From the IMG/VR virus record IMGVR_UViG_3300047564_002259, positions 1 through 49,538 of that record: a stretch of 49,538 bases of DNA. One strand, 5' to 3'. Positions within the stretch are counted from its first letter, which is position 1; each line of letters starts with the position of its first letter. Positions 15,572 through 23,896 of the stretch are shown in pieces. The notes beneath the pieces are model-generated. The model did no database searches and was not told the DNA's origin. It worked only from the letters and a program-made list of their open reading frames with translations. This stretch comes from a virus. Made by a program: the position numbers and the translations under genes.

Positions 15572-16565
15572 AAGAGAATTGTTGTTTTGCGGCAGCATCA
15601 AGTTGCTGCATTACTTCTTCCGTAAAATACTGCTCTGGGTTTTTGAGAATTTCCTTACCGTAAATTTTCTTCCCATTGATTTCATATCGACCAGCGACAT
15701 TCTTCCACATTCCTGCCTCTTCACCAAGTTCAAGAAGACCATAATACCGATCAAGTCCTCTTTCATCATAGAAAAGACGAATTTCCACATCTTGGTTTTC
15801 TTTACTCAAACGAGACTTGGCAGTCTTTGCTTTAATAATATTTCCAACAATTTCAGTGCCGTCCTTTTCCTTTTTCTTTGAAAGGTGAATGATTGTAGAA
15901 GCAGCATACTTGAGTCCACTACCACCACCCATTTCTTTTGTGGGTACATAAGCACCAATAACATCATAAGTATGATTTGTCACAATCATTGGAATATTTG
16001 CTTGACCCAACTTAAGAGTAAGCATACGGAAAGCACCCTTAATCAATTGAGATTTAGTCATATCCCTAACTTCTTTATCATTCAAAGCATCATTAATCTC
16101 CTTACTTGTAGAAAGCATTCCTAGAGAATCTAACACAAACATACAAGGATTGCGTTCTCCTTCAGGTTTCTTCATATACAAATCAACTGCTTTTAGTGCC
16201 TTACCACGAAACTCTTCAACAGTAACTACATTAACAACAACTAAACGAGATGTATCAACACCACGACTTTCTAGAAGAGATTTAGTGATAGCAGCCTCAG
16301 TGTCAAAGTAGAGACAGTAACCATTGGGATTAGAATCAAGAAAGTTCTTAACCACGGCGAGAGAGAAAAAAGTCTTTCCAGTAGAAGACTCTCCAGCAAT
16401 AGCAGTAATCTTATTCCCAGATACACCGCCAAATACACTACCTGAAACCAGTGCATTAAGAATGTACGAACCTGTGTCAACATAACTCTCAGTCTCATCA
16501 ATATCCGATGCTATTTTAGTATAGTCATCACCAATTTCTTTTACAATATCTTTAAGAAAGTCCAT
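15558..16565 (-). CDS. uvsX: RecA-like recombinase UvsX
   Basis: A 335-residue RecA/UvsX strand-exchange protein for recombination-dependent replication and repair. Walker A GESSTGKT is at 58-65 and Walker B in CMFVLDSLGML. The NHTYDVIGAYVPTKEMGGGS segment includes the L2-type DNA-binding loop (GGGSGLKYAAST). The C-terminal half is typical of T4-type UvsX. The gene lies between two tiny paralogues and gp41 and overlaps both neighbours, so the operon is tightly coupled. Partners in this window are UvsY (36751) and UvsW (35254). Confidence 0.95.
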   Translation of the reverse strand: MDFLKDIVKEIGDDYTKIASDIDETESYVDTGSYILNALVSGSVFGGVSGNKITAIAGESSTGKTFFSLAVVKNFLDSNPNGYCLYFDTEAAITKSLLESRGVDTSRLVVVNVVTVEEFRGKALKAVDLYMKKPEGERNPCMFVLDSLGMLSTSKEINDALNDKEVRDMTKSQLIKGAFRMLTLKLGQANIPMIVTNHTYDVIGAYVPTKEMGGGSGLKYAASTIIHLSKKKEKDGTEIVGNIIKAKTAKSRLSKENQDVEIRLFYDERGLDRYYGLLELGEEAGMWKNVAGRYEINGKKIYGKEILKNPEQYFTEEVMQQLDAAAKQQFSYGTN

Positions 16566-16692
16566 TATTTTTTTCCTTATTCAAGTAATTTAATTTATAT
16601 GCCCAAAGTTTGGCGTGTAAACTAGGATTAGAATTCTTTAATAATAAAATAATTGATTCCAATTCTTGATCATTTATAGGAAGTTTTATCAT
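16552..16692 (-). CDS. Tiny protein, paralogue of the 16689 gene
   Basis: A 46-residue protein (MIKLPINDQELESIILLLKN). Its start overlaps the preceding stop (ATGA) and its end overlaps uvsX by 14 nt. The first 12 residues match the upstream neighbour's (LPIND[EQ]EL), and both continue with an amphipathic helix and a short basic helix. This suggests a tandem duplication between gp43 and uvsX. The function is unknown; coupling to polymerase and recombinase suggests a replication-associated role. Confidence 0.65.
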   Translation of the reverse strand: MIKLPINDQELESIILLLKNSNPSLHAKLWAYKLNYLNKEKNNGLS

Positions 16693-16853
16693 GCCACCAT
16701 CCCATATTCTTCACGGAGAATTTTTTTATAGGGTAAATTTTTTTCCCTAAGTTCTTTTACAAGCTTAAGTTTTTGATAAAGTGCAGTATCTCCTCCCAAA
16801 TACATGGCATTGACAATTGTTTTCAGTTCTTCATCATTAATAGGCAAATCCAT
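16689..16853 (-). CDS. Tiny protein, paralogue of the 16552 gene
   Basis: A 54-residue protein (MDLPINDEELKTIVNAMYLG). It starts on the last base of the gp43 stop (TAATG) and ends in an ATGA overlap. It is helical, with a Lys-rich second half (YQKLKLVKELREKNL). The shared LPIND motif with the next gene marks the two as duplicates. No known domain. Confidence 0.65.
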   Translation of the reverse strand: MDLPINDEELKTIVNAMYLGGDTALYQKLKLVKELREKNLPYKKILREEYGMVA

Positions 16854-19360
16854 TATGAAAAAAATGATTCAAGGTTTACAGTATGGTGAGTTTTCCATCC
16901 AATGGCATCAAGAATAGATTTCAAAGGTTCCACGAAACTCTTTTCAAATTGTAATTCATAGTCAATGTATTTGTCAAGACCAAGTTCTTTTGGAAAATCT
17001 TGAATGAATGAGATAATATTCTCTTGAATGATATTTGGTTTTTTCAAGTATATAAACTTAATTTTTTCACCATTACCAATCAAAGAATACTTATTAGTGA
17101 GTTTTTTCTCCTTTATATAATGATTAAAAAGAAGTGCTCCACGAATATGAATCGGAGTTTTATGAGCATAGATTGTAGAGGATGATTGATACTTACGCAC
17201 ATCAGAAGCAGTTCTTGGGAAAGCAATTTGCTCTGGTGGAAGTTTTTTGAATTCTTTCCGACATTTATCGATGAAGTTAATCACATCTTCTTCAGTGCTA
17301 CTCATCATCAACTTCAAACCATCTTTAATCATTTGGCGGCAAGGTGCTGGAGTAGAAGATTTAACTGCTTCAATACCCATCATTTTCAGTTTAGGTTCTT
17401 CATATCGAACACCCTCACTGTCCCACACATTAAGAATGTATCGTTTCTTTGCGGTCCAAATTCCACGCTCAGCAATGTTCTCACGCTTCATTTGCATCTT
17501 TTGATCATAGGCATTCACATACTCAGCCAATTCTTTGTAGCAACCTTCAATATACTTTTCAAGTTCCACCTTACAGACCTTATCAAGGAACGAAACAATG
17601 CCTTCAGTAGTTTTCTCTCTTCCTTTGTATATACATTCAACCAAAGGGCCCATATTAAGATAAACAGAATCAGTATCTGAAGCAATAACATAATCTTTAC
17701 CATCCGTTTTTAGAATTTTGTTAAGATATTGATTGAGTTTATTTTCAATCCAGCGAATTGCAACCTGTCCTGAAAGTGTAATTGCTTCAGCATTTGCTAA
17801 TTTGTAATAACGAAAATACTGATTACCAATGGCACCATAAGCAGAGTTAAGTTGAATCTTTCTTGCCATCTGAATATTATTACATCTGGCAATCTCTTTT
17901 TCTAATTCCTTAGTTTTTTTCTTTTCATATTCTTGCTTAGCAGCAAGCATTTTCTTTTTGTAAATTGTACGATCTTTATAGATCTTATCCATCAATTCTG
18001 GAAGAAATCCACGCACATCCTTACGAAACATTGCCCCATTGGCACAGACAGAATAATCTTTGTAAAGTTCAAATGTAATTTCCTGATTGAGAATTTTATC
18101 AACAGTTACCGTTGGATGTTTTTCTTCGACAAGAGTTTCTGGACTTACATTAAACTGCATAATCAAATGAGGATACAGAGAGTTTAAGTCAAAGTTGACA
18201 ACCCAATCATACATTCCAGGAACAGGTTCTTTAACATAAGCACCCGCATATTTTGAATCCTTTTCAGACTTTTCTTTGGGAGGAATTACAATGTTTCTCT
18301 TTTTGAGATAATTGTAAATAATAGTATCCCACATTCTAACCTGAGAAAATACATCAACATAGTTTACCTTAGCATCATATGCCATCGTAATTGCCAACTC
18401 AATTAGTTTCATCTTGTCTTCCAAACGGTCAACAAGTTCCACGTCAATGATGTTATATTCTACAAACTTTTGCCAACCCCTTGTGTAGAAGTCTTTAAAG
18501 GTATCAAACTCAGAGTGGTCTAGTTTTTTCTGTCCTAACTCTACACTTGCGATGTAATCAAGTCGATAAGATTCTTGTGCTTTATAGGTAAATTTCTTGT
18601 AGAGATTAAGATAATCGAGTTGAGTAATTCCGCCCACATCATATGAAATATGTTTGCGCCCAGCAATATATGTTTCCCTTTCAGTCACAAGACCCCAAGG
18701 AGACAACCGCTTCATCAACTTTTCACCAAGAATTCTATCAATCCTACGTACAAGATATGGAATATCGTAAAGTTCACTATTCCATCCAGTCACAACTTCT
18801 GGAGTATTTGTTTCAATCATCCACCAGTTAATAAAGTCATCAAGTAATTCACGCTCTGTCCGGAATCCTTTGTATATGACATTATTCTGTTTATTTGTGA
18901 ATGGTCCTTTACCCCAAGTGCGAATTTGTTTTGTAGAATAATCCTGAATAGTAATCAACAATACTTCCTCTGATGCAGATTCTACATCAGGGAATCCATT
19001 TTCTGATGCAACCTCAATGTCCAAAGTCGAAATTTTAACCTTACTAGTGTCAAATTTAATTTCTTCTTCAGGATAGTTTTCTGAAATATATTGGTAAATA
19101 TACCCAGTGTTTCCATAGATTTTAAAGTTTTCTACACCCTCATACCTTTTAATGAATTCACGACAGTCTCTAACACACCCTGGTTGAACTGCTTCAACAT
19201 ATTCACCTTCTAGAGTTTGATATTTGGTTTTTTTATTAGAGGGAACAAAAAGAGTCGGGTCAAACTTCTCACGAGTCATGAAATGATTTCCATTTTCATA
19301 ACCACGAACCAAGAAGTGGTCCCCGACCATTTGCACATTTGTGTAAAATCTTTGAGACAT
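16853..19360 (-). CDS. gp43: Family B DNA polymerase, T4 gp43-like
   Basis: The 835-residue replicative polymerase with proofreading exonuclease. The Exo I motif STLDIEVAS has D114 and E116. The polymerase palm motifs are DLNSLYPHLIM (Asp near 390), KIQLNSAYGAIGNQ (fingers Lys and Asn) and ASDTDSVYLN (catalytic Asp pair near 562-564). It is somewhat shorter than T4 gp43 (about 900). It is intact, without an intein or intron. It is coupled to the preceding Sm-like gene (TGATG) and the following tiny gene. It works with clamp gp45 and loader gp44/gp62, which lie upstream in the same region. Confidence 0.96.
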   Translation of the reverse strand: MSQRFYTNVQMVGDHFLVRGYENGNHFMTREKFDPTLFVPSNKKTKYQTLEGEYVEAVQPGCVRDCREFIKRYEGVENFKIYGNTGYIYQYISENYPEEEIKFDTSKVKISTLDIEVASENGFPDVESASEEVLLITIQDYSTKQIRTWGKGPFTNKQNNVIYKGFRTERELLDDFINWWMIETNTPEVVTGWNSELYDIPYLVRRIDRILGEKLMKRLSPWGLVTERETYIAGRKHISYDVGGITQLDYLNLYKKFTYKAQESYRLDYIASVELGQKKLDHSEFDTFKDFYTRGWQKFVEYNIIDVELVDRLEDKMKLIELAITMAYDAKVNYVDVFSQVRMWDTIIYNYLKKRNIVIPPKEKSEKDSKYAGAYVKEPVPGMYDWVVNFDLNSLYPHLIMQFNVSPETLVEEKHPTVTVDKILNQEITFELYKDYSVCANGAMFRKDVRGFLPELMDKIYKDRTIYKKKMLAAKQEYEKKKTKELEKEIARCNNIQMARKIQLNSAYGAIGNQYFRYYKLANAEAITLSGQVAIRWIENKLNQYLNKILKTDGKDYVIASDTDSVYLNMGPLVECIYKGREKTTEGIVSFLDKVCKVELEKYIEGCYKELAEYVNAYDQKMQMKRENIAERGIWTAKKRYILNVWDSEGVRYEEPKLKMMGIEAVKSSTPAPCRQMIKDGLKLMMSSTEEDVINFIDKCRKEFKKLPPEQIAFPRTASDVRKYQSSSTIYAHKTPIHIRGALLFNHYIKEKKLTNKYSLIGNGEKIKFIYLKKPNIIQENIISFIQDFPKELGLDKYIDYELQFEKSFVEPLKSILDAIGWKTHHTVNLESFFS

Positions 19361-19614
19361 CAGGCAGTTAATTCAAAATACTTTTCAATAATTTCTTCTT
19401 TAGGATCTACGATAGTAAGTATACTATCAGAATGAATCATCATTTCTCTTTGATCAGTAACATCTGGCCAAGGAGTTAGATTTCCTTCAACATCGATTTT
19501 GAATGGATTAATCAGTTTGCAGTCTGGTTCTCCAAGTTCTGATCCAATTTCAATAATCTCAGTAACAATTACATTATTAACTTTCAATAATAGACATTTG
19601 ATTGCTTTGTCCAT
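19360..19614 (-). CDS. Sm-like small beta-barrel protein, probable
   Basis: An 84-residue protein (MDKAIKCLLLKVNNVIVTEI...). The layout of a strand pair, then NPF, then LTPWPDVTDQ, then SILTIVDP is shared with the 19577 gene and with 34847-35254, so I treat the three as one family. An Sm-like protein of presumed cyanophage origin has been described structurally, and the NP..PW..D...VDP layout fits a small barrel; this assignment is by pattern only. It overlaps its paralogue by 38 nt and gp43 by one base. A role in RNA binding or regulation is possible but not shown. Confidence 0.6.
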   Translation of the reverse strand: MDKAIKCLLLKVNNVIVTEIIEIGSELGEPDCKLINPFKIDVEGNLTPWPDVTDQREMMIHSDSILTIVDPKEEIIEKYFELTA

Positions 19615-19906
19615 TTATTTTTTCCTCATACATTTGTTTAAGAGAACTAATTGGGTCTACTAAAGTTATAACCCAATCCATTGTTACTAACATTTGCTTG
19701 TCTTCTGTAAGGAGAATCCAAGGGGTTAACGAAACCTCTACTTTTCCATCATATTCTGGTTCTTCAGATAGAAGAATGCCTTTTTCAGTTAATACTCTGT
19801 ATGGGTTTTCAAAGATATATCCACAAACTTTTTCTTCTGAAATTAGTTCCTTTATATTAGAAAGAACTGTTTCTCCAGATTTTAATAGTGCAAGTTTAAT
19901 TGACAT
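19577..19906 (-). CDS. Sm-like small beta-barrel protein, probable
   Basis: A 109-residue protein (MSIKLALLKSGETVLSNIKE...). LKSGE.V, ENPYRVL, LTPWILL..D and VITLVDP are the family landmarks shared with the 19360 and 34847 proteins. GGAG lies 9 nt before the ATG. It is the first gene after the terminator at 19938-19979, so it starts the gp43 transcription segment unless read-through occurs. The function is unknown; a small-barrel RNA-binding protein is the leading idea. Confidence 0.6.
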   Translation of the reverse strand: MSIKLALLKSGETVLSNIKELISEEKVCGYIFENPYRVLTEKGILLSEEPEYDGKVEVSLTPWILLTEDKQMLVTMDWVITLVDPISSLKQMYEEKINGQSNQMSIIES

Positions 19907-19937
19907 TTTTTAGTTTCTCCTTCAACTCATTATACCC

Positions 19938-19979
19938 AAAAAAAGAGGAGGTGTCAACTGGATTGTGCCAGTTACCTCC
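19938..19979 (-). terminator. Terminator downstream of hsp20
   Basis: A long hairpin, GGAGGT plus AACTGG pairing with CCAGTT plus ACCTCC with a 3-nt bulge, is followed by a T-rich tract of seven. A smaller CGTC/GACG hairpin lies just upstream. The region 19980-20052 holds no other feature I can support. Confidence 0.75.
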
Positions 19980-20052
19980 CCGTCTGCGCCGACGATACAA
20001 ACTATATAGACAATTCTTTCTGATAGATTGCGGTCAAATTAGGTATTATTAT

Positions 20053-20493
20053 TTAGAGATAATCCTTACGAGCATGATGCTCTGGAACTATTTTCCCAAG
20101 TACGATCCGTAAAAGTCCGTCTTCGAATACAACCTCCCTGACTTCTGTGTCGTCGGATAAAGTCCACGCTCGTTTAAAACTTCTGCTAGCCACTCCCTTG
20201 TGGATAAACGTCCTATCCGATTCGGTATCTGCTTTTTGTCCTTCGACAAAAAGTTTTCCATACTCTGTGTATACATTTACTTCTCCTTTTTTGAATCCTG
20301 CAAGTGCAAGTTCCAGATGGGATTCAACATTATTTATTTGAATAAGATTATATGGTGGATAATTTGTTGTAGTTTCGTGAAGATTGAATAGACGATCAAA
20401 ATATTCATCCATTCCAATGCTATTGCGGGTGATTCGTTCCATCAGTGCAGGAAGATCAGACGCAGTAAACCGTGATGTTGCAAGGTTAGTCAT
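20053..20493 (-). CDS. hsp20: Small heat-shock protein (Hsp20/alpha-crystallin)
   Basis: A 146-residue small chaperone. The alpha-crystallin core runs from about residue 45 (PPYNLIQINNVESHLELALA) through VYTEYGKLFVEGQK to the closing strand VVFEDGLLRIVL, which carries the conserved G-L-L/R-I pattern. The basic VASRSFKRAWTLSDD is the usual F.R...L segment. AAAGGAG lies upstream of the ATG. Hsp20 genes are common in T4-like cyanophages and probably help virion assembly or protect host proteins during infection. It has its own TATAAT box and terminator, so it is a single-gene unit. Confidence 0.92.
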   Translation of the reverse strand: MTNLATSRFTASDLPALMERITRNSIGMDEYFDRLFNLHETTTNYPPYNLIQINNVESHLELALAGFKKGEVNVYTEYGKLFVEGQKADTESDRTFIHKGVASRSFKRAWTLSDDTEVREVVFEDGLLRIVLGKIVPEHHARKDYL

Positions 20494-20552
20494 TATGGTA
20501 TCTCCTTTAAAAGCGAGTTATTTTTTGTGGACCCTTAGGGCATCCGTATATA

Positions 20553-20558
20553 ATTATA
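20553..20558 (-). promoter_or_regulatory. TATAAT box upstream of hsp20
   Basis: Lies 59 nt before the ATG at 20493 and just after the regA terminator. No good -35 box is visible at normal spacing. Confidence 0.5.
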
Positions 20559-20569
20559 ATACTTCTTAC

Positions 20570-20595
20570 AAAAAAAAGCGGGTGTAAAACCCGCT
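20570..20595 (-). terminator. Terminator of the clamp-loader/regA operon
   Basis: Stem AGCGGGT/ACCCGCT with a 5-nt loop followed by eight T residues, just after the regA stop. Confidence 0.9.
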
Positions 20596-20600
20596 CTTTA

Positions 20601-21041
20601 TCATTCGGCATCCTCTACTCTTTTTTTCTTAGATCCAATATTATATTTACTTTCAAGAATCCAATCACCCTTATCTTTATAAGCAAGAACTTTAATTTGA
20701 TTCAGAGGAGCGATGTCTTGAATTTTTTTAACATCCACAATCTCAATCAGACCCCAGTCTGCAAGAAGTTGGGCAATACGATTACGACGCTGAACATCAT
20801 TCACGGTCAGGTTTGCGTGTTTGCCATCTAGAGCAAACAGTTCCTTAAAGTGAACGAGATAATACCTACCTTGCTTGTGCAGAATATGGCAAGACTGATA
20901 GATTTTCTTTTCCTTTCTTGAAGCAACTCCGATACGGGTCAAAGTCTCACGAACCTTCAAAAAATCGTCGGGTTCGTTGAGAATCACTTCCACCATTTGA
21001 TCGGGCGTCCACTTCACTTCAGGTTCTTGAACGACACTCAT
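20601..21041 (-). CDS. regA: RegA-like translational repressor of early genes
   Basis: A 146-residue protein. The core CHILHKQGRYYLVHFKELFA matches the conserved RegA region that binds early mRNAs around start codons and represses translation. It is about 20 residues longer than T4 RegA, with extra residues at both ends and a basic C-terminal tail (GSKKKRVEDAE). It follows gp62 as in T4 (45-44-62-regA), and its start overlaps the gp62 stop. In T4 the order continues to gp43; here a terminator, hsp20 and two Sm-like genes intervene. Confidence 0.92.
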   Translation of the reverse strand: MSVVQEPEVKWTPDQMVEVILNEPDDFLKVRETLTRIGVASRKEKKIYQSCHILHKQGRYYLVHFKELFALDGKHANLTVNDVQRRNRIAQLLADWGLIEIVDVKKIQDIAPLNQIKVLAYKDKGDWILESKYNIGSKKKRVEDAE

Positions 21042-21418
21042 TTTGTTCCTCCAGTTTCAAATTTCGATTTTATAAAATTAAGTTGTTCTTTTGTAAGAAT
21101 CCTCAAAGCTTGTTTTGCCTTTTCATTACTATAACCATAATAACGTTTGACATAATCAAGGTCTTTGATTTTATCTTGACGGAGCCAGGGAGAATATCTC
21201 TTCTTTTTCCTCAGACTATTTATAAAAAAGTCATATTGCATCTTTTTTGGGAGGAAATGATATTGATTCATTTCATTCGCAAACATAATACAATCAATGT
21301 GCCCAGAGAGGCAACGATTGATAATGTAAGGTGCATATTCCTTCTCAAGTGAAGGATCTTCGTCAATCAGATGTTGCTTCGTCTGATTGATCGAGTTTAA
21401 CCAGTCCTTCAATTCCAT
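21038..21418 (-). CDS. gp62: Clamp loader small subunit, T4 gp62-like
   Basis: A 126-residue protein (MELKDWLNSINQTKQHLIDE). The ATG at 21418 is chosen because it gives the typical N-terminus; upstream codons in the frame lie within the Dam gene. KRYYGYSNEKAKQALRIL is the recognisable C-terminal helix. It is shorter than T4 gp62 (187). It forms the loader with gp44 and loads gp45. Its 5' end overlaps the Dam gene by 56 nt, and its order after gp44 is interrupted by three inserted genes. Confidence 0.85.
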   Translation of the reverse strand: MELKDWLNSINQTKQHLIDEDPSLEKEYAPYIINRCLSGHIDCIMFANEMNQYHFLPKKMQYDFFINSLRKKKRYSPWLRQDKIKDLDYVKRYYGYSNEKAKQALRILTKEQLNFIKSKFETGGTK

Positions 21419-22241
21419 AATTAAAAAGCAGTAGTTCTTTACGTTGTTTTTGCTCACGCATATATTCACCAACGGAACGCATTGTATAAGTCAGATCAAA
21501 CTCAGCAGCATTCCAGTTCTTAAACCGATCCTTTACAAGTTGATCAGAATTATAACTCACTAACTGATCCATATCGTTAGAATCGCAATCAGCAGCAAAC
21601 TTATCGTGATCAAATCCTTTGTGCATTGATCCCTTGTTCCCATAGAGATTATCCTTAATATCATAAGGAGGATCGAGATACACAAAGGCACCCATATTTC
21701 CATCCAACAAATAGTCGTAGGAATAATTAGTTATACGCCAATTTTTAATTAACGCAGAATATTCAGGCAACTTTTCAATCCCACGCATTGAGAAGTTGGA
21801 GACGGATGCCTGTTGCGAAAATGAAGAACTCTCTGTGAGACCACTGAAAGAACACTTATTGACAATATAGAAAGCCACAGCACGATCAATGCTTGGCAAA
21901 TTTTTGTCATTGATATGCTCCTTTGACTTGAGAAACAATTCTTTTGCCAAATCGGGAGTATTGTTTGCTGTCTTTAATTCTACCAGTTTATCTTTAAAAT
22001 CAGTACCAAACATCTGGAGTTGTTGCCAGAAATTTACCAGTGGTTCGTATAAATCATTTACCCAAATATTTAACGATGGATACTTCTTAGTGATATAAAT
22101 CGCAACACTTCCTCCACCAATAAATGGTTCACGGAATTCATCATAGTTGCGAAGATCTGGAAAGTAGGGGTCCATTTTAGTAACCGCTCTACTCTTGCCA
22201 CCAGGATATCTTAAACAGGTTTTCAGGGACTTTGTGCTCAT
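21363..22241 (-). CDS. dam: DNA adenine-N6 methyltransferase (D12/Dam class)
   Basis: A 292-residue methyltransferase. RYPGGKSR at 11-18 is the adenosylmethionine-binding motif region of D12-class enzymes, FREPFIGGGSVA at 36-47 is motif I, and YLDPPYDIK with DPPY at 190-193 is the catalytic motif. The CSFSGLTES segment fits the family. Dam-class enzymes usually modify GATC; the true site cannot be read. The start overlaps the upstream PD-(D/E)xK-like gene by 4 nt (ATGA), so the two are coupled as in compact restriction-modification pairs. The C-terminal 19 codons overlap gp62. It may protect phage DNA from host or phage endonucleases. Confidence 0.93.
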   Translation of the reverse strand: MSTKSLKTCLRYPGGKSRAVTKMDPYFPDLRNYDEFREPFIGGGSVAIYITKKYPSLNIWVNDLYEPLVNFWQQLQMFGTDFKDKLVELKTANNTPDLAKELFLKSKEHINDKNLPSIDRAVAFYIVNKCSFSGLTESSSFSQQASVSNFSMRGIEKLPEYSALIKNWRITNYSYDYLLDGNMGAFVYLDPPYDIKDNLYGNKGSMHKGFDHDKFAADCDSNDMDQLVSYNSDQLVKDRFKNWNAAEFDLTYTMRSVGEYMREQKQRKELLLFNYGIEGLVKLDQSDEATSD

Positions 22242-22756
22242 ACCAATTCCTCAATCAATTCATAAAGTCTAACAGAAAAATCTTGCTTCTCTGTAGGAAT
22301 AACATCTTTTGCCAAGAAAGTAATATCAGAATAGTCAACTCTAAAAGAAACGGTTGCATCCTTCATTACAGTATGCTTCATACAAGCATCCCAACTACAA
22401 ATTCCAACTGTATAATTTTTAGTATCCCAAAGAAACATATAATCAAAAGTTTTTTGAGGAAGACCTAAATTCTTACCTTGAAAATTTTTTAGTGTAATTT
22501 CTTTTGTATATGGGACAGTTTTTTGAAACAATCCATCCATTCCTTTCGACTCATAAAAAAGATTATCAGTTAAACCATAAAAATCTTTACCATTTTCTTT
22601 ATCTCCAATATATTTCAATTGCCCCCCACTATACTTGGCAATGGCAATTTCCTGTACTTCTGCTCGCAAAGGGCGAGTTTGATTTCTTTTAAGTCCTTCA
22701 GTAGATTTTATTACACCAAAAATAGAAGGAAAGTCAAATAGTTCAGGATTGATCAT
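22238..22756 (-). CDS. Candidate PD-(D/E)xK restriction endonuclease partner of Dam
   Basis: A 172-residue protein (MINPELFDFPSIFGVIKSTE). The region around 33-75 fits a PD-(D/E)xK nuclease: a helix with conserved-type Glu (AEVQEIAIAKY), then KDFYG with D58, then LFYESKG with E69-S-K71, spaced as in many type II restriction enzymes. The C-terminal half alternates strands and helices (YMFLWDTKNYTVGICSWDA, FRVDYSDITFLAKD), as expected of the rest of such a fold. It is translationally coupled to the Dam-type methylase. This is inference from motif spacing and gene pairing; it could instead be an inactive or unrelated protein. Confidence 0.55.
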   Translation of the reverse strand: MINPELFDFPSIFGVIKSTEGLKRNQTRPLRAEVQEIAIAKYSGGQLKYIGDKENGKDFYGLTDNLFYESKGMDGLFQKTVPYTKEITLKNFQGKNLGLPQKTFDYMFLWDTKNYTVGICSWDACMKHTVMKDATVSFRVDYSDITFLAKDVIPTEKQDFSVRLYELIEELV

Positions 22757-22952
22757 AATTAATAGGATGATACTTCAAATATTCTCTAAAAGTGAGTTTC
22801 ATTTCTTTCTGCGTCATACCACAATGCTTTGCGGCAGCAGGAAGAGTCATTTTAGCACGAAAGAGACCTTCATTTGCCTCTTTCACATTCTGTGGTGTTG
22901 TTTTGACTGGATACTCTACCAGTAACGCCTTGTTGATTTTATATGGATTCAT
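22743..22952 (-). CDS. Small helix-turn-helix-like protein
   Basis: A 69-residue protein (MNPYKINKALLVEYPVKTTP). LPAAAKHCGMTQKEMKLTF looks like a helix-turn-helix. It is coupled at both ends: its start overlaps the gp44 stop (ATGA), and its end overlaps the nuclease-like gene by 14 nt. It could be a replication-operon regulator, or, given its position before a nuclease/methylase pair, a controller-like protein. Neither is shown. Confidence 0.6.
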   Translation of the reverse strand: MNPYKINKALLVEYPVKTTPQNVKEANEGLFRAKMTLPAAAKHCGMTQKEMKLTFREYLKYHPINYDQS

Positions 22953-23893
22953 TGAAATTCACACTCACACATAATTTCAGTTAAACAGGCAAGTATATTG
23001 ATTTCTTGATCTGCTACAAATGCTGACTGATACTGATACTTAGCAAGAACAAGCACAGCAGCAGGAATGCTATTGTTTTCAAGGGCATTATAAAGAGCAT
23101 CGTAAATACGACGCAGAAGTACAGTGACATCATTATCAAGATTAGATACCACCCACTTACGGACTTCAGAAAAGTTCTTTTCCCTAAGGTTTTTGATAAG
23201 TTCATTTACAGATACATCAGAGAAAGTTGCAAGGATACCAGAGTCAATTTTACCACCCGTAGAATACCTCTGAATTTCGTTTAGAACTCTTCGGAAATCA
23301 GGGAAATGTTTTGATACCAGTTCCGCAACGACTTTTTGATCATACTCAATCTTTTCCGCATCCAAGATTTGCTGGAGTCGTTTGAAGAAACTTCCTGCAA
23401 GTTGTGCTTTTTGCTTTCCCTTAATTGTGAAGTCGATGACGGCACATCGTGAGTGGAGGGGTTCGATGATCTTGTTCTTGTAGTTGCAGGTGAAGATGAA
23501 TCGGCAGTTGTTATAAAATGCCTCAATATTCGCCCGTAGTAGGAGTTGAACGTCGTTGCCTGTGTTATCTGCCTCATCGATGATGATGACTTTGTGTTTA
23601 GAAGATCCCGTAAGTGAGACGGTCGAAGCGAAGTTCTTCGCTTGGTTCCGTACAGTATCCAAGAAACGTCCTTCGTCGGATCCGTTGATGACATAATAAT
23701 CTGCTCCTAATTCGTTACATAGTGCCTTTGCAATTGTAGTTTTACCAATACCAGGAGGTCCAGCAAGAAGAAGGTTTGGAATCTCCCCCTTCTCCACAAA
23801 CTCCTTAAATGTTTTTTTAGTTTCATCAGGAAGAATACAATCGTCAATTACTTGAGGACGGTATTTTTCCGTGAGAAGAAATTCACTTGCCAT
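22949..23893 (-). CDS. gp44: Clamp loader large subunit, T4 gp44-like (AAA+)
   Basis: A 314-residue AAA+ ATPase that, with gp62, opens and loads the gp45 clamp. Walker A GPPGIGKT is at 45-52 and Walker B VIIIDEAD at 102-109. LHSRCAVIDF carries the SRC motif with the arginine finger, and FPDFRRVLNEIQRYS is the sensor 2 region. The length matches T4 gp44 (319). It lies downstream of gp45 with one unknown gene between. Confidence 0.95.
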   Translation of the reverse strand: MASEFLLTEKYRPQVIDDCILPDETKKTFKEFVEKGEIPNLLLAGPPGIGKTTIAKALCNELGADYYVINGSDEGRFLDTVRNQAKNFASTVSLTGSSKHKVIIIDEADNTGNDVQLLLRANIEAFYNNCRFIFTCNYKNKIIEPLHSRCAVIDFTIKGKQKAQLAGSFFKRLQQILDAEKIEYDQKVVAELVSKHFPDFRRVLNEIQRYSTGGKIDSGILATFSDVSVNELIKNLREKNFSEVRKWVVSNLDNDVTVLLRRIYDALYNALENNSIPAAVLVLAKYQYQSAFVADQEINILACLTEIMCECEFQ

Positions 23894-23896
23894 AAT

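Noticed and set aside
19980-20052. Possible structured RNA or second tRNA in the hsp20-Sm gap
   Set aside because: Only a 4-bp CGTC/GACG hairpin and the terminator are visible; no cloverleaf or conserved core.
20050-20057. TCTAAATA box at the hsp20 stop as a late promoter
   Set aside because: The next start is 144 nt away and a strong terminator lies between, so no gene can be assigned.
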